Shown piece by piece: positions 12,270 to 24,900 of a DNA stretch of 64,000 nucleotides. Position numbers and translations under genes: made by a program. The first letter of the stretch is position 1. Every line of letters begins with the position of its first letter. Source of the stretch: Cavenderia fasciculata (lineage: Eukaryota; Evosea; Eumycetozoa; Acytosteliales; Cavenderiaceae); the NCBI RefSeq assembly GCF_000203815.1, contig NW_004457708.1, forward strand, positions 620,001 through 684,000, given 5' to 3'. The notes below the pieces were generated by a model that did not search any database, had not been told where the DNA came from, and was given only the letters and a program-made list of their open reading frames with translations.

Positions 12270-13711
12270 TTATTGGGAAGCAACTCCAATATTTCGAGTG
12301 GCATTGTTATTGGAATTACTATTATTATTATTATTATTATTTGAACCATCCAAAATGATAGGAGAGGGAAGTCCTTGGTTATCTTTGGAAATGGATGCCT
12401 GAAGAAGGAGGGGAGTCGTGCCAAGTGGAATTGGCTTTATACTATTTGGTGGATTATAATTACTGATCATATTGTGATGAATATTTACACGTTGTTGTTG
12501 TTGTTGTTGTTTAAATTGAACGTTATTACCATTGTTGAAATTATTATTTTGATTATTTGTACTATATTCGTTTTCTTCAACTGTGGCCAAAACACTAATA
12601 TTAAATACACTGTGATTGTTAAATATATGATTTCGTTTCGGTTTTTGGGTGTAACTTGGTTTTCCATTGATGGATTTGAGTGAACTAGTGAGGGGAAGGG
12701 TAAGGGGTGGAGATGTCAATAAAGAAGGTGATGCAATGGGGATCGACGACGACGATGATGATGATGATGATGAAGAAGAAGATGCATTGTAATCGGACGA
12801 CTGGTGTTGTTGTTGGTTATTATTATTAATATTGTTCGAACCAAACAACATGTGGTTGTGGTCGCTGGCACTATTGTCACCACTGCTACTACTGGCATCT
12901 TGTTCTTGTTGTTGTTGGAATTGTTTGAGTTGAAGTTGATGGTGTTCTAATTGTTGTTGGTTAAAATAAAAATTGGCTAACTGTCTTTTAAAGAATTTCT
13001 TTGATATTTCGGCAACTTGTACTTGACAGGCTGGGTCGGTGAAAAGGTGGGGTGGAATAACTACATAGTCCTTGTCGGGACACACGCTCATGTGGGAGAT
13101 GGCCAATTTGGTGCTTTCCAATTCGTACTCGTCTCCGCTGAAAAAGAGCGTGGGCGTCTTGATCATCTTGAGCTGCTGCGTGTTGATGAGGTCGGTCTGG
13201 CCACCAAGCGAGATGATGGCAAATATGGATCGGTTCGATTGGCTGCTGGTCGACGCCAAGAATGCGCTGCTGGCACCAGTGTTGGCGCCAAAGTAGCCGA
13301 TCGGGAGGTTGTGCAACAACGGATGGCTTTGGATCCACTGTGTCGCACCTGTGATTCTATTGGCGAGAAACGATATATTCAATCGAAACTCTCCAGTTAT
13401 ACAATCCAACCTTTCTTCATTGGCTGTAATTAAATCAAATATCAATGTTGAAAATCCAATAGATTGAAATATTTGTGCAAAATATATATATTTTGGGCTA
13501 CAAACAATTTAAAAATTAAATTAATTAATATTATTATTATTATTATTTGTATAGTGATTAGTTACCTTAATCTACTTGATCCAGTACCATGTGCAAATAA
13601 AATAACACCGATAGGGTTGACAGGACATGTCAACACTCCTACTAGAGAGGTTGATGGATCCAATTTAATTTGGATATCATCAATTGAAAGAGTCTGACTA
13701 TTTACTTCCAT
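12270..13711 (-). CDS. Dienelactone-hydrolase-like alpha/beta-fold protein, nucleophile replaced
   Basis: Two exons, 13566-13711 and 12270-13497, encoding 457 residues. Residues ~1-230 match the alpha/beta hydrolase family that bacteria often fuse to phosphoribosyltransferases: HGTGSSR oxyanion region, SPKYIYFAQIFQSIGFSTL, a Leu/Phe-Asp strand (LIFDLITANEERLD), the nucleophile elbow GYFGANTGAS and a late HLF histidine. In the relatives I know the elbow is GASTGA with a serine nucleophile; here codon 13283-13281 is AAC, so residue 121 is Asn. The protein may be a binding or regulatory pseudo-enzyme, or use different chemistry. Residues ~235-457 are low-complexity Gln/Ser/Asn repeats with no domain. 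The exon join is fixed by phase and by the SSRLSPK motif. Confidence 0.75.
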
Positions 13712-15993
13712 CTTTCAAGTGTGATAAATAATAAATAAATATATAAAATGTTATATATATATAAAATGGCGCTATTCTATTTTGTTCGTTGTTATTTTTG
13801 TATCTTATATTTAATCATAAAGGTTGGAAATTATTTCTATTTTAAATAAACTAATAATTAATATAGAATTGAATTGAATTGAATAGAGAATTTATATAAA
13901 AGTTAATTAATATTAATTGAAATTGGAATAGTGTTTAGCAATGAAGTGTTGATTCAATAATACGAATTACTTGTTACTCAATGTCGTAGTAACAAATTGT
14001 AATATATTTGTTGTTTAATTATTATGAATGATGATGGTTTTGGTTTGGTTCTGGAAACAGAAAAAGAGAGAGAGTCTGAAATGAATGAAAAAAAAGTAGT
14101 AGTAGTAGTAGTAGTAGTAGTAGAGTGAACCAAAGAAGAAATGAGTAATTGTAATATAGGAGGAGGAGGAGGAGTAGGAGTAGGAATGGGTGGGGTGGGG
14201 AAGGGAGACGGGCATATATTAAATTATAAAAGAGAATGGCCCTGTACGAGTGGTGGTGAATTATTTAAAGATATTAACATGTACTCGGGCATTATTGTTA
14301 TTTTTGTTGCACTGTGATTAGTGAAGTGAACTTTAGATATTTCCATTGTATATGTATGTATGTATGCATGCATGCATGTTGCATATATGTGTCATTCATT
14401 GCGCTTGATAGCTCCAACAACAAAATCTTGTGGGGTGGTGCAAGTGGTCAGTCTTACCTTTTTGAATAAATTAAATAAATAATCCTGGATGGGTACAAAT
14501 ACTATATCGTAGATTATTAGAGGTGGGTGGCGGTAAGTAGTTGGTGGGCAAAATAAATAAATATATATATATTTTTTTGGTTGTTGGAGATTATAAATAA
14601 ATTAAATTAAAAATTACTTATTATCTATCTGTGTGAAATTATAAAAATGAATATTATTATTATTACCATTAGAGTTATAAGGATAGGATAGGATAGGATA
14701 TGATTATTATTTGTTTTGGGTTTTAAAAATAAATATTCGTATTAGTAATTTGTTTGTTTGTTTAAAATTGAATGAGTAAACGAATGTGAAGGAGAGGCAG
14801 TGCGCCAACAGTGTAGTCATTCAAGTGACATAAATCATAGTGTTTAAACAGGTAATTGTGGTGGTGGTGGTGGTGGTAGTTTGAATGAACAGATAATTTT
14901 TAAAAAGATGGCTATCAGATCTGGAAATCCACAACAAATTATTATTTCTTCCAATTAATTGTCATCATCCACCACTCGACCAACAAGTTTGTATATTATT
15001 TAGGTAATGTTTGTGTTTAGTAATAATCTCTTTTAATCTTTTCTCCAATTTTTAGATTTTCGAAACACCTCACTCAATCTTTCTCTCTCTCTTTCTGTCT
15101 CTTTTGCCAGCTCGTTCTCTTTGTTTGACCCTTGAAATGGCAATGAATGGATGGTGATGGATTTTGATATTATTATTATTATTATGGAAATTAAATCATT
15201 ATGTATGAACCTGCCTTCCTTGTTTATATTATTATTAATAAATCTATAATCAAAATAATATTCATTCTCTCTTACTATGATGATTTAGTTATTATCCAAC
15301 TGATATTTAAATTAAATAAATAACTTGTCCTGTCCTGCCCACATGTGATCCAAAATTATTTGGTGATGTATAATTTAAATCTTGATACAAACCTGGAAAC
15401 CTATGGAAAGTTGATTATCTCTCTCTCTCTTCTTTTCGTATGAAATGAAATTGGTGGGTATAAATTAAAATATAATGATGATACAACGCTAAACCAAAAT
15501 GTGTGTATGCAGTAGGTTAGCTATAAATAATAAATATAAAGGTGGTGCAGGGAAGTGGATGGAGATGATGATGATGATTGAAGAGGAAGAGAAGGAAGAG
15601 TATAAAACTAGTAGAGGACAAGAATTAACTAATACCAATACTAACTGATAATAATAATAATATGATAATACTGATATATTGATAAACTATACTATAAATC
15701 GAAATCTTGATGAGAGTGTAAGTAGAACAAGGAAGAAGAAGTATTATTGTCGGGTATGATAATAATGAACAATTGAAATTGATAACCTGTACCAAACAAA
15801 AGAGATAATAATAATATCCATACGTGAATGACTACCACCATCACCCACGGTTCCGGAGACAACAGCGTGTTTGAGTGTGGTGTGGTGATGTGGGTAAACA
15901 GTGGTTGATGTGGCTTGTGGGTGGGTGGGTGTGTGGTCGCATTCGAACACTCTTCTAAAAGTGGTGGTACTTGATATTTGATGCGATGATACG

Positions 15994-16025
15994 CATCCAT
16001 CCATCCATCCATCCATCCATCCATC
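15994..16025. repeat. (ATCC)n tetranucleotide microsatellite
   Basis: About eight consecutive copies of the ATCC/CATC unit in non-coding DNA, followed by CTCTC. Read on the minus strand it gives a spurious WMDG-type repeat peptide, which is not a gene. Confidence 0.9.
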
Positions 16026-17847
16026 TCTCACTATGCATACTCGGTACGTATCACAAACACACAAAGAGATGTTGACTGACTTACCGACTGACTGAATGGT
16101 TTGTTGGTTGATTGGTGTATTTGAAATACAACCCTAACCCTACCCTCTATTCCTATTTTGGTGTTTTTTTCGCAACAACACACCAACATAAGCCACGTGT
16201 GTATCCAATTCGAGTGATTGTAGACTGACCATAATATCAAGAGGATTCCATTACCTTTCTTTCTTTCTTTCACATCGTTGTTGTATTAATAATTTAATCA
16301 TCATTATAATAACAATAATTATAATGATAATAGTAGTACACAGTCAGTTATAATATAACACAACACAATCGTCAGTGTTGTTATTATTATTATTACTACT
16401 ATTGTTGCATTGTGTGTGTGTGTTGTGCGAGTGGAGGGTGATAGACAGATATTATTCCAACTATTCCAACAAACGATTGCGAAATGTTGTGAATGCGATA
16501 GATACATCGCGACGTATCTATTCCATGATTTCTTGCAACGACCGAGTTGTAGTCGATGATTCGTTCATCTTTGTTTGTTTGTATGAGCCCATTCCTCCAT
16601 CCATTCCATCTTTGGGAATACGTATCTCTCTCTCATAGAGTACATGTGTGCACACATCCATCTTATCTACCTTTTCATATGAGATGTTATCAATTCTTAT
16701 CAATTGCCTGCGTGTGTGTCGTGTGCACACACTGTCTCTACTCCATCTTGACAATATTTATAACTAACCAGTTATTCGTATATCCATTGTGTGTGTGTGA
16801 CTAAATTAATATTCCAACTCGACTACGAGGAATCTATGTGAAGTTTGTAATATATCTGTTCTTTCACTCTCTCTCTCCTCTCTATCTCCCACGCGCGCAT
16901 ATCTAAAAGAATGATGATGTACAAGATAAAACGAGATGCATACACACACACAGATAAATAATTATAATAAATTTAACGAATATTCATTAATTAATATATT
17001 TTAAACAAATAAAACTAGTAGACAATAAATAAAGGGATAAGGTAATAAATAATAATAATCATATTTTATTTTAATTGTTTTGTTCATTTAATAATCAAGT
17101 AGTTCAAAATAATACCAAACTAAATCTAATGAGATGAATGTGAATATTAATTAGGGTTAGTTAATATATTCATCTATATTGTTTCTCCTATTGTGCCTTT
17201 TTCCTTTGAGTATACATCCAAACCAAACAACCATCTATAAAGGAGATTAATAGATAAGAGATATGATGAACTGTAATAATTAAAGTGACCAATCCATTGA
17301 ATGGAAATTGATTTGGACAATTACAACTACTACAAGACAAAAACATTGATCCTACGAATAAACTAAAGAGTTGAGTTGATTGATTCACCTTTTATAGGGG
17401 TGGTTAGATTAGAATATATAAATGCAAGTAAAGTATTTGGTTTTGTGTCAGGTCTTCCTAGACTCCTCATTTAGGGTTACCATCCAGTAACAGCCTCTGT
17501 TGGAACAGGTCTGATGTTGTCATCATTAAAACCAAATAAACAATACACATATTATATAATCCAACCAACGGTCAATACAACAACTACCTCTATAGTATCA
17601 AAGAACTATGTTTGAGTGTCAAGGCAGGCAATTGCGTCACTTTAATCATCTTTGGTTCTCTATCACAATCTATTGGTACTCTTTGGCAACGGGAGGCATG
17701 GTATGGTAATCAAAGAGAGGAAGGGGCTATTTCAAAAGTTGATTGACTTACAACTGTAAAAGATTTAAAAAAAAGAATTGGTAAGATTAGTATTATGAAA
17801 TAATGAGATGAGAAATGAAAAGGAAAGGAAAGAGATAATAGAATATT

Positions 17848-17950
17848 CTATGTGATGAGTCATTGTTGTCTTTGGGAGACCCTCCATTTTAGCTCAACAA
17901 CCAAAAATTCTGACTGGGGCAGAAGGATTAATCATTCGATCATCACATAG
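17848..17950. other. Segment closed by an 11-bp inverted repeat, possible structured RNA
   Basis: CTATGTGATGA at 17848-17858 pairs exactly with TCATCACATAG at 17940-17950. Inside, TTGTTG near 17864 can pair with CAACAA near 17896, and GGG/CCC can pair within the loop. The interior is GC-richer than its surroundings. A hairpin-closed RNA of about 100 nt is possible, but no conserved box or known family motif was recognised, so this is only a structural observation. Confidence 0.2.
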
Positions 17951-18594
17951 ATAGAAAGAGAGAGATAAAAGTTTATAGTTATATTTACTTACATTAGTTG
18001 TCGATGACATAATAAACTAGTGCAAAAACGGTTGTAGAAATAGGTTTCGTTCGTCTCTCGTTTTTCAAAAATAAAAAATAATTTGAAAAAAATAGATTTT
18101 TTTTGGTTTATGCTGACTTTGGAAAAACAAAGCCTATTACAAACATATGTAAAGACAAACCGAACAGAACTTGAGTTCTGGTCAAACAGACATATATTAA
18201 AAAAAAAAACACAATAATTCAAAATCTATCTGTTTGATCTGGGTCCTGTTCTGATCAGTTTGTCTCTCTTGATATCGATTGTTGGATATGTACGTACGTA
18301 CGATTGTATGTATGTGTAAGAGCATTAATATTGATGTTAACTCATAATAATCATAAAATGTATTTGGGGTCATTGTCACAACAAGACAATTGGATATTTA
18401 ACATAGTTATATATATATTATATTACTTAATATCTTGTTGTATCAATACACGAGGATGTGAGTACTGAGTGAATGAATGAGGTGTTTTTTAAAAATTTGA
18501 AGTGAGCAGGTTCCCAAGTTCATGAACTAGAGGGATTGTGTTTTAGAGCTTAGTTTAGTGCATTGTTGTTTAGTAGAGAGAAATAGAGAGAGAG

Positions 18595-19763
18595 ATGTTG
18601 GCTTGTTGTAGAAAGTCATTATTGTTGAACGCATCAACAAACACTCGTAGATTGTATAGCAGTAGTAGCAGTAGCAGTGGAGGACATCATGGAGGTGATA
18701 TGTTCCCATCAGTCAGAAGATTGTTGAAAGAGTATGGTATTGGTTACAATGATGTTAAAGCTACAGGACCACAAGGTCGTGTTGTTAAAGGTGATGTCCT
18801 CAACCATGTTACATCAAAGAATATTAAACCTGTCGATTTGAAGAGTATCATCAGTACTACTACTTCATCATCAACACAAACTAAACCAACAACTACAACT
18901 ATATCAACTACTACAACAACTAATACTACAGTAGTTAAACCACCATCATTTGAAGATATCCCACATAATAATATCAGAAGAGTGATTGCAACCAAACTAA
19001 CTAAATCCAAACAAGAAGTTCCACATCTCTATATGACTGTACAATGCGAAATCGATCAATTATTAGAGTTGAGAACAAAGTTGAATAGTATGTTTCAAAT
19101 CATCATATGAATAACTAAGCAAAAGATACTATACTTTATACTTACATTTGTATTTGTTCATCCTTAGATATGCAATCAACTAAATTATCAGTAAATGATT
19201 TCATTATAAAGGCATGTGCATTGGCATTACGTGATGTACCAGAGGCAAATGCAAGATGGGATGAAAATAAAAAGGAGGCAGTTAGAAATGGTACAGTCGA
19301 TGTGTCTGTTGCCGTTGCCACCGATCGTGGTCTCATCACACCAATCGTCACAAAGACTGACAGTAAATCACTTGGACAAGTGGCCATTGAATTAAAGGAT
19401 TTGGCAGGTCGTGCTAGAATTGGAAAATTAAAGCCAGAAGAGTTCCAAGGTGGTACGTTTAGTGTATCCAACCTCGGTATGTTTGGTATCACTCACTTTA
19501 ATGCCATCATCAATCATCCACAAGCCGGTATTTTGGCGGTGGGAGCTGGTCGCAAGATTGTAAAGACTAGCTCGATCATTCACGACATTGACAATTATGC
19601 ACACCCATCTGTCCCATCGGGAGTTGTAGATGTACCCCAAGTAGCAAACGTAATCGATGTCACTCTCTCTGGTGATAACCGTGTCTTTGATGATGAAATT
19701 GCTGCCAAGTTTTTGGAAAAGTTCCGTTCCTACGTTTCAAATCCACAAGCAATGTTAATTTAA
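18595..19763 (+). CDS. pdhX: PDHX-type E3-binding protein of the pyruvate dehydrogenase complex, mitochondrial
   Basis: Two exons, 18595-19087 and 19168-19763, encoding 362 residues. Residues ~1-30 are a Ser/Arg-rich mitochondrial presequence. A peripheral subunit-binding domain (FPSVRRLLKEYGIGYNDVKATGPQGRVVKGDVL) spans ~36-73, then a Thr-rich linker and an acyltransferase-fold domain from ~125. The terminal motif reads SGDNRVFDDEIAAKFL where active E2 enzymes have DHRxxDG; human PDHX has SSDSRVVDDELATRFL. Loss of the catalytic His and the VxDDE spacing therefore assign it to the E3BP/protein X class, not a catalytic E2. No lipoyl domain precedes the binding domain, unlike human PDHX. The protein should anchor dihydrolipoamide dehydrogenase in the matrix complex. 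Confidence 0.85.
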
Positions 19764-19956
19764 ATAGTAAATAATAAATAATAAGAATCAATACAATACA
19801 ATACAAGTACTACACCATTCACCCAATAAAAGAAAATAAATAAATATTAAAAACAATTATAAATTAGATTTTTAAGGAAAACATACACTCTATTTCAAAT
19901 ACTGATGCATTCATTCATCACTTCAACAGCTTTGAAATTGATTAATCAAAAAGAGG

Positions 19957-21972
19957 ATGAATGAACAAGAGAAAAGTTCACTTGAAGAGTTGATTGATCA
20001 ATGCAATGGCAATGGTAGTAATAGTAATAGTAATACATTTCAATCAATTATAGATGGACAGTTATTATACCTTTACTTAAAATATCAAGAGCAAGACGAA
20101 TATTTCATATCATTGGCAAGAAAGAGACCATTAGAGATACTATCATCATTCAATGGTAGAGATTTAAAGGCAACACGTGATACTGTATTAAGATTATATG
20201 GTGTATTATTCAAAGGTGTAAATCAACAATTAGAATATGAATTGGGTACAAATCAACAACAAGACAAAGAAAAAGAAGAAAGTTTAAACAATCTACAAAG
20301 ATTATATAACGATACGATAGATTCACTCGTATCATCGATTAAAGTACCAGAGGAAATCAACTTTATAGATGAAGAACAAAGTATGTTTTAGAAAGAAAAG
20401 GAATGAATGATCATTGATTGACCAGTCTTCTTTTTAGGAATATTTAATATCAAGGAATACAATGGATTATTGGATCAATCAAAACAACACCGATCAAGAA
20501 CAGAGATACTTTTAATATTGTTGGATCATTTATTTTCATCAAAGATTCCAACCAATCAAAATGTATGCCATCGAACAATCATACAAATCATTTGCAATTA
20601 TTCATATATTAATATTCATTGATTGAATAGTTTTATTTAAAATCAAATATAGTTGATCAAATGTTAATGATGGTATTAGAATATCATTATAATGGTGATG
20701 ACAATGAAAAGAATAGTTATTGGACAAATGATAGTATATCGAAATTGGTTGACTCGATTCTAACCAAATTGATTTCATACCAGAAATGTACCTCTTTTAA
20801 AGATATTTGTATCCAAAGAAAGCAATCGATTTATACAACCTTTTTACCAATTGCAAATAGAGATGATAAAACTTGGCAAAAACGTTTAATCACAATCCAT
20901 GCCTTTAAATCATTTATCATTTTATTAAAGGTAAAAATAGATATATAAAAGATATGATTTAGTATTTATGATATTAATATTTATTATTTAATTATTTATT
21001 TAGGAAAATGAACTTGTAGATATTATAACATACGAATTTAAATTATTGGTTCAAAGTGCACTTGCCAATATGATTCAAAACACTCACTCAATGATTAAAA
21101 TAATTGGAATTCAAATATTAAATTATTTATTATCAATATCATCCCCAACTATTTATAGATCAATCATTAATGATGATATTTATAATGTATGGTTATCTAA
21201 TAATAATATTATTATTTAAAGATGATAATTAATACCTACCTTATTTTTTTTTTAGGCACTAAATTCATCAATTGAATTATTTGATATTGATGATCAAAAT
21301 ACAGATGATGAATTTATTAGATCAAGTATTGGATTAACATTTGATCTATTATTTAAATTACTATTTTCAATTTATCATTTAAATACAAATGAAATCACTC
21401 ATCCATTATTTATGGATCAATCTCAATTATCAGTTCAACAACAACAACAACGATCTAAACCTACTACTACTACTTTGGTTACACCATTTTCAAGACATCA
21501 AGATATGATCCAATTAATTCAAAAGATTTTATCTTCAGAAAAATCAAGTACATTTAAAAAGACCATTACACTACGATACTCTGTTCAATTATTCCAAGCA
21601 TTATCAATTTATTTAACAATGTTTTTAAAGGTAAATTCTATATAAAGTATTAATTTGTACACAATTTAAATTGGTTACTAAAATTATTATTATTTATTTA
21701 TTTAGAATATTTTACCAATTTTAATACATTTGATTGTATCTAATGGTTCAAATGGAATCACATCTGAACAAGAGGAAAAGGAGAATATTAATTTAAAAAT
21801 AGGAACATTGGAATGTTTAAAAACAATTATTTCAATTTGTTGGATTAGAATACCGGTTTATAAATCTATTCTTATTGAAGGTTTATTTAAATCAATGTCA
21901 AATAACAACAATGATATAATTAAATCAATGTCAAAGGAATTAATAGATTTAATAAATTCAATACATCTTTGA
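19957..21972 (+). CDS. HEAT-like helical protein, candidate TTI2 (TTT complex)
   Basis: Six exons: 19957-20380, 20438-20562, 20631-20930, 21004-21186, 21256-21630 and 21706-21972. They encode 557 residues with consistent phase at every junction. The product is entirely alpha-helical in appearance, with repeated Leu/Ile-rich pairs of helices and a low-complexity Gln/Thr patch (~430-445). The C-terminal segment LECLKTIISICWIRIPVYKSIL, with an invariant-looking Trp-x-Arg-Ile-Pro, is reminiscent of TTI2. That protein works with TEL2 and TTI1 to mature PIKK kinases such as TOR and ATM. The assignment rests on this segment and the overall size (human TTI2 508), so it is tentative; another HEAT-repeat protein is possible. 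Its stop codon lies only 9 bases from that of the convergent THADA gene. Confidence 0.6.
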
Positions 21973-21981
21973 TTTATTTTT

Positions 21982-24900
21982 CTAGATTGAAGTTAAAAAG
22001 AAAGTATCAACATTGATTGATTCTTTTCCTAAATTGGTAATCTTTTGAATGGATTGATTAATGATTGGATGAATATTAACCGATTCTAAATTCTTTTTGA
22101 TTGTAGTGATTGTGTTGTTTAGTAATTCTTGGGTGGTCGATGCCAATGGTTGTTTGTGTGATAGTGCGAGTATGGCCAAAAGAGATTTGTAAAGTGGAAG
22201 GAAGATGTCTTGGTTGTAAAGAAGCCACATGTTCCAAACTGATTGTTTGTTATTGTCAAATGCTCGTTTGATCCATTCAGCATATTTGATTGATTTTTCA
22301 AATTGAATGGTCAACAATTGGTTGGTGTCTGTCTCGCCGTAGTTACCCAAAATCTTGGCTAGATGGTATGATGCAAGTTGGTAATTTAATACCTTTTCTT
22401 CATAGTAATTTTCTTCTTCCTTGTCAAACAATACTCTTTCACTCTTGAATTCCTGGTTAAATATCTCTGATTCCTTGTCTTTTTGGGTGTGTGTCTTGGT
22501 GATACCAAGGATTTCAAACAGTCTTGACAAAAGGTAGAGATTGCCGGCGTATTTGGCAGACAAGTGTTCATAGACAAGTTCCATTGATTTGGGTGAGTCG
22601 TAAATGATAGAGGTCTTGGAGGTAGAGGTCATGGTCGATTGCTCAAGGTTGTGCAATAGGACAGATGCATTGACAGCGGTCATGACTCTGATCGTTTCAT
22701 CATCATCTTCTAATAACTTGGCCATAGTCAACCACATTTCAACAATGACAGTATCCAATCGGTCATTATTCTTTTCGAGATAGATATTGGACGATGAAAT
22801 CGACTCTAATGCCTTGGAGACTGCTAAACGCAATTCAAAAGGTTGATCCGATTGTGTAAAGGTTTGCATAATCTTGGTCCAAGTGTTGTAGTAGGGGCTG
22901 TCGGAAGGTGCGTTGGTACCGACAAACAATTGTTTAAAGTAATGTCCAAATAAGACGATCGAGTCCTTTTTGATACCGCAGTGACCAAATACATTTTGGA
23001 TGATAAAGTCTGTCAATTCGGTACTGTTTGGAATGGGGAGATTGATAAGTGGAAGCAATCTCATGGCTTGTTTACGACATGGTAGATTTGGCTCGTTTCT
23101 AACCATTGACAAAATAACCGATTGCAATGCCAAACAATCAATCTTTGGCAACACCTCTTTGTAATGATCCATGAGATAACGAGTGGTGTTTAATCTAAGA
23201 TCATACTGACGATGCTTCAACAATGATAGAATCAAATCAGATGATTCTTTGTGTTGGTGTTGAATCGATTGAGTGATATTAAATAAAATAATGTCACCAA
23301 TAGATTGAATGTATGCACTGTAGAGTGGTGGTTCTACAAAGGTGCTTGGATCATTTCCATTATCTCTTTCAATGACTTGACATGCCAATTTAACAATCTT
23401 TTCAAAATATTCCTTTTCACATGATTGTGATCCGTCGTCAGACTTTGCAAAACACTTGTAGATTTCGAGGATAGTTTGGTAGATCAAGTATGCAAGGGGT
23501 GCGATACGGGCCTCCAAGATCCAATCGAGTGACTTTACAATCTGTAAGGCTTGTTTGGCAAAAGCAACACGGTCAGTGGTTGCAGCAAAGTTTGGAAGAT
23601 GGTCTTTGACGAGATGGTACATTTGCAAGAGAATACCGTGCATTTGGTTGTAGTCTTTCTTTTCTTCCTGTGACTTGGCTTGGGTGTTGAGCTTGTCGAC
23701 AATGTCTTGGACAAAGGAGATGACCTGGGGCGTTGGAATGAATGGGACAAGTGCACGGGCGGCAATTTGACGTACCATAAAATTAGAGAATGTGCAACAC
23801 TTGGAGATGTAGGGGACAAAGGGAGCAGGTGAAAGAGAGTCGGTTGGAATAGTCATGGTCGACGGTTGGAGACGCGAGAATAAAACGAGGATGGCGTAAA
23901 TGGACGATTGGAGGACACGACCTTCTGCAGACCCGTCCATCGACTCGAGCGACCGCTTGAAATGACCCAAGAGGAAGGGATGGACCGATGGAAGATGACT
24001 GAAAAAGTAGTGAAAGGTGGTAGTGTTGAGTACGGAGCTCTCCTCTCTAACACGCTTCACGCCTACCAATTTATCAACCATTGTGCTGAATGCCATGGTG
24101 GCAGCGTTTCTTACCGACCAAGATTTTGAAGAATATGCCTTGATGATGGTAATCAAAGTCTGTGCAAAGTAGCTGTCTACCTCGTTTGTAATGGAACTGT
24201 TACGGAAAATGCTTCGTAGAATGTTGATAGAGTGTACTTGTGGTAGATAGATGTTACGCTCGGCCCATTGCTCTGGCGCAATCGATCCGTCGTCTTGTGG
24301 TGATGGCACGGTTCCCTCCTCGCCGTTGGCAAGTTTCAACAGAGACTGCAATACTTGGTTGAGAAGTGGTCCGATCATTCTCTTTTGGTGGTGTGACTCA
24401 CCGGCCAACAAACCAGTGAATGTGTATGGCAGACCGGCCGACCGACGTGTAATGTTGAGTGACTGTTCACGCACACGTCTAAACAACTGGTCAATCCAAG
24501 ACGAAGGGAGTGTGTAGAGCTCTGGATGAGTAGTTCCCATCAATCTCGAACACAAAATTTCAAAGCCCAAATATGCCTTTTCAATAGCACCTTTGTGACG
24601 AGTATTGAGTAGAATGTGTAGGAATGCACTACCAATATCCTTGATTTGTTGAACTGAAATTAACTCGATATTGTTTGAGCTGCTGTTGTTACTATCTTCA
24701 GCAGCTGTCTTGGCTGGGAATGAAACACCATCCAAGATAGCACCAAGTAATAAACTAAGTTCCTTCATACTCAACCAAGCACAAACGGTTATGATCTGGC
24801 CAGTTGATCCCTTGAGTATGTCTACAGCTGCAGATGTCTTTTGTTCTTGTGGTTTCTCATCAACCTCTTCATTGTCATCATCTTCATTTTCACCGCCGCC

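Larger units (their letters stand above)
13712..18594. other. 4.9-kb gene-poor region between divergent genes
   Basis: By far the longest stretch of the window without a convincing gene. It mixes AT-rich DNA with short islands of higher GC: 14790-14850, 15830-16030, 16380-16760 and 17200-17720. Simple repeats include (AGT)n near 14095-14121, (GGTGGT)n near 14859, (ATCC)n at 15994-16025 and GT/CA runs. Two islands show weak coding-like or RNA-like signals, reported separately (17188-17390 minus, 17537-17740 plus, and a hairpin-ended segment at 17848-17950). It may hold long developmental promoters, a non-coding transcript or a poorly conserved short gene. No tRNA was seen. Confidence 0.4.

Noticed and set aside
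16125-16145. ACCCTAACCCTA telomere-like motif
   Set aside because: Only about two units, inside ordinary gap DNA; no array, so not a telomere or its relic.
16319-16804. Several open frames of 60-90 residues on both strands around 16.3-16.8 kb
   Set aside because: They overlap each other on opposite strands, are dominated by microsatellite translation (Cys/Val, Ser/Leu runs) and show no motif or splice partners.
18165-18182. CAGAACTTGAGTTCTG near-palindrome
   Set aside because: A 7-bp inverted repeat with a 2-base loop is expected by chance in a gap of this size; no accompanying feature.
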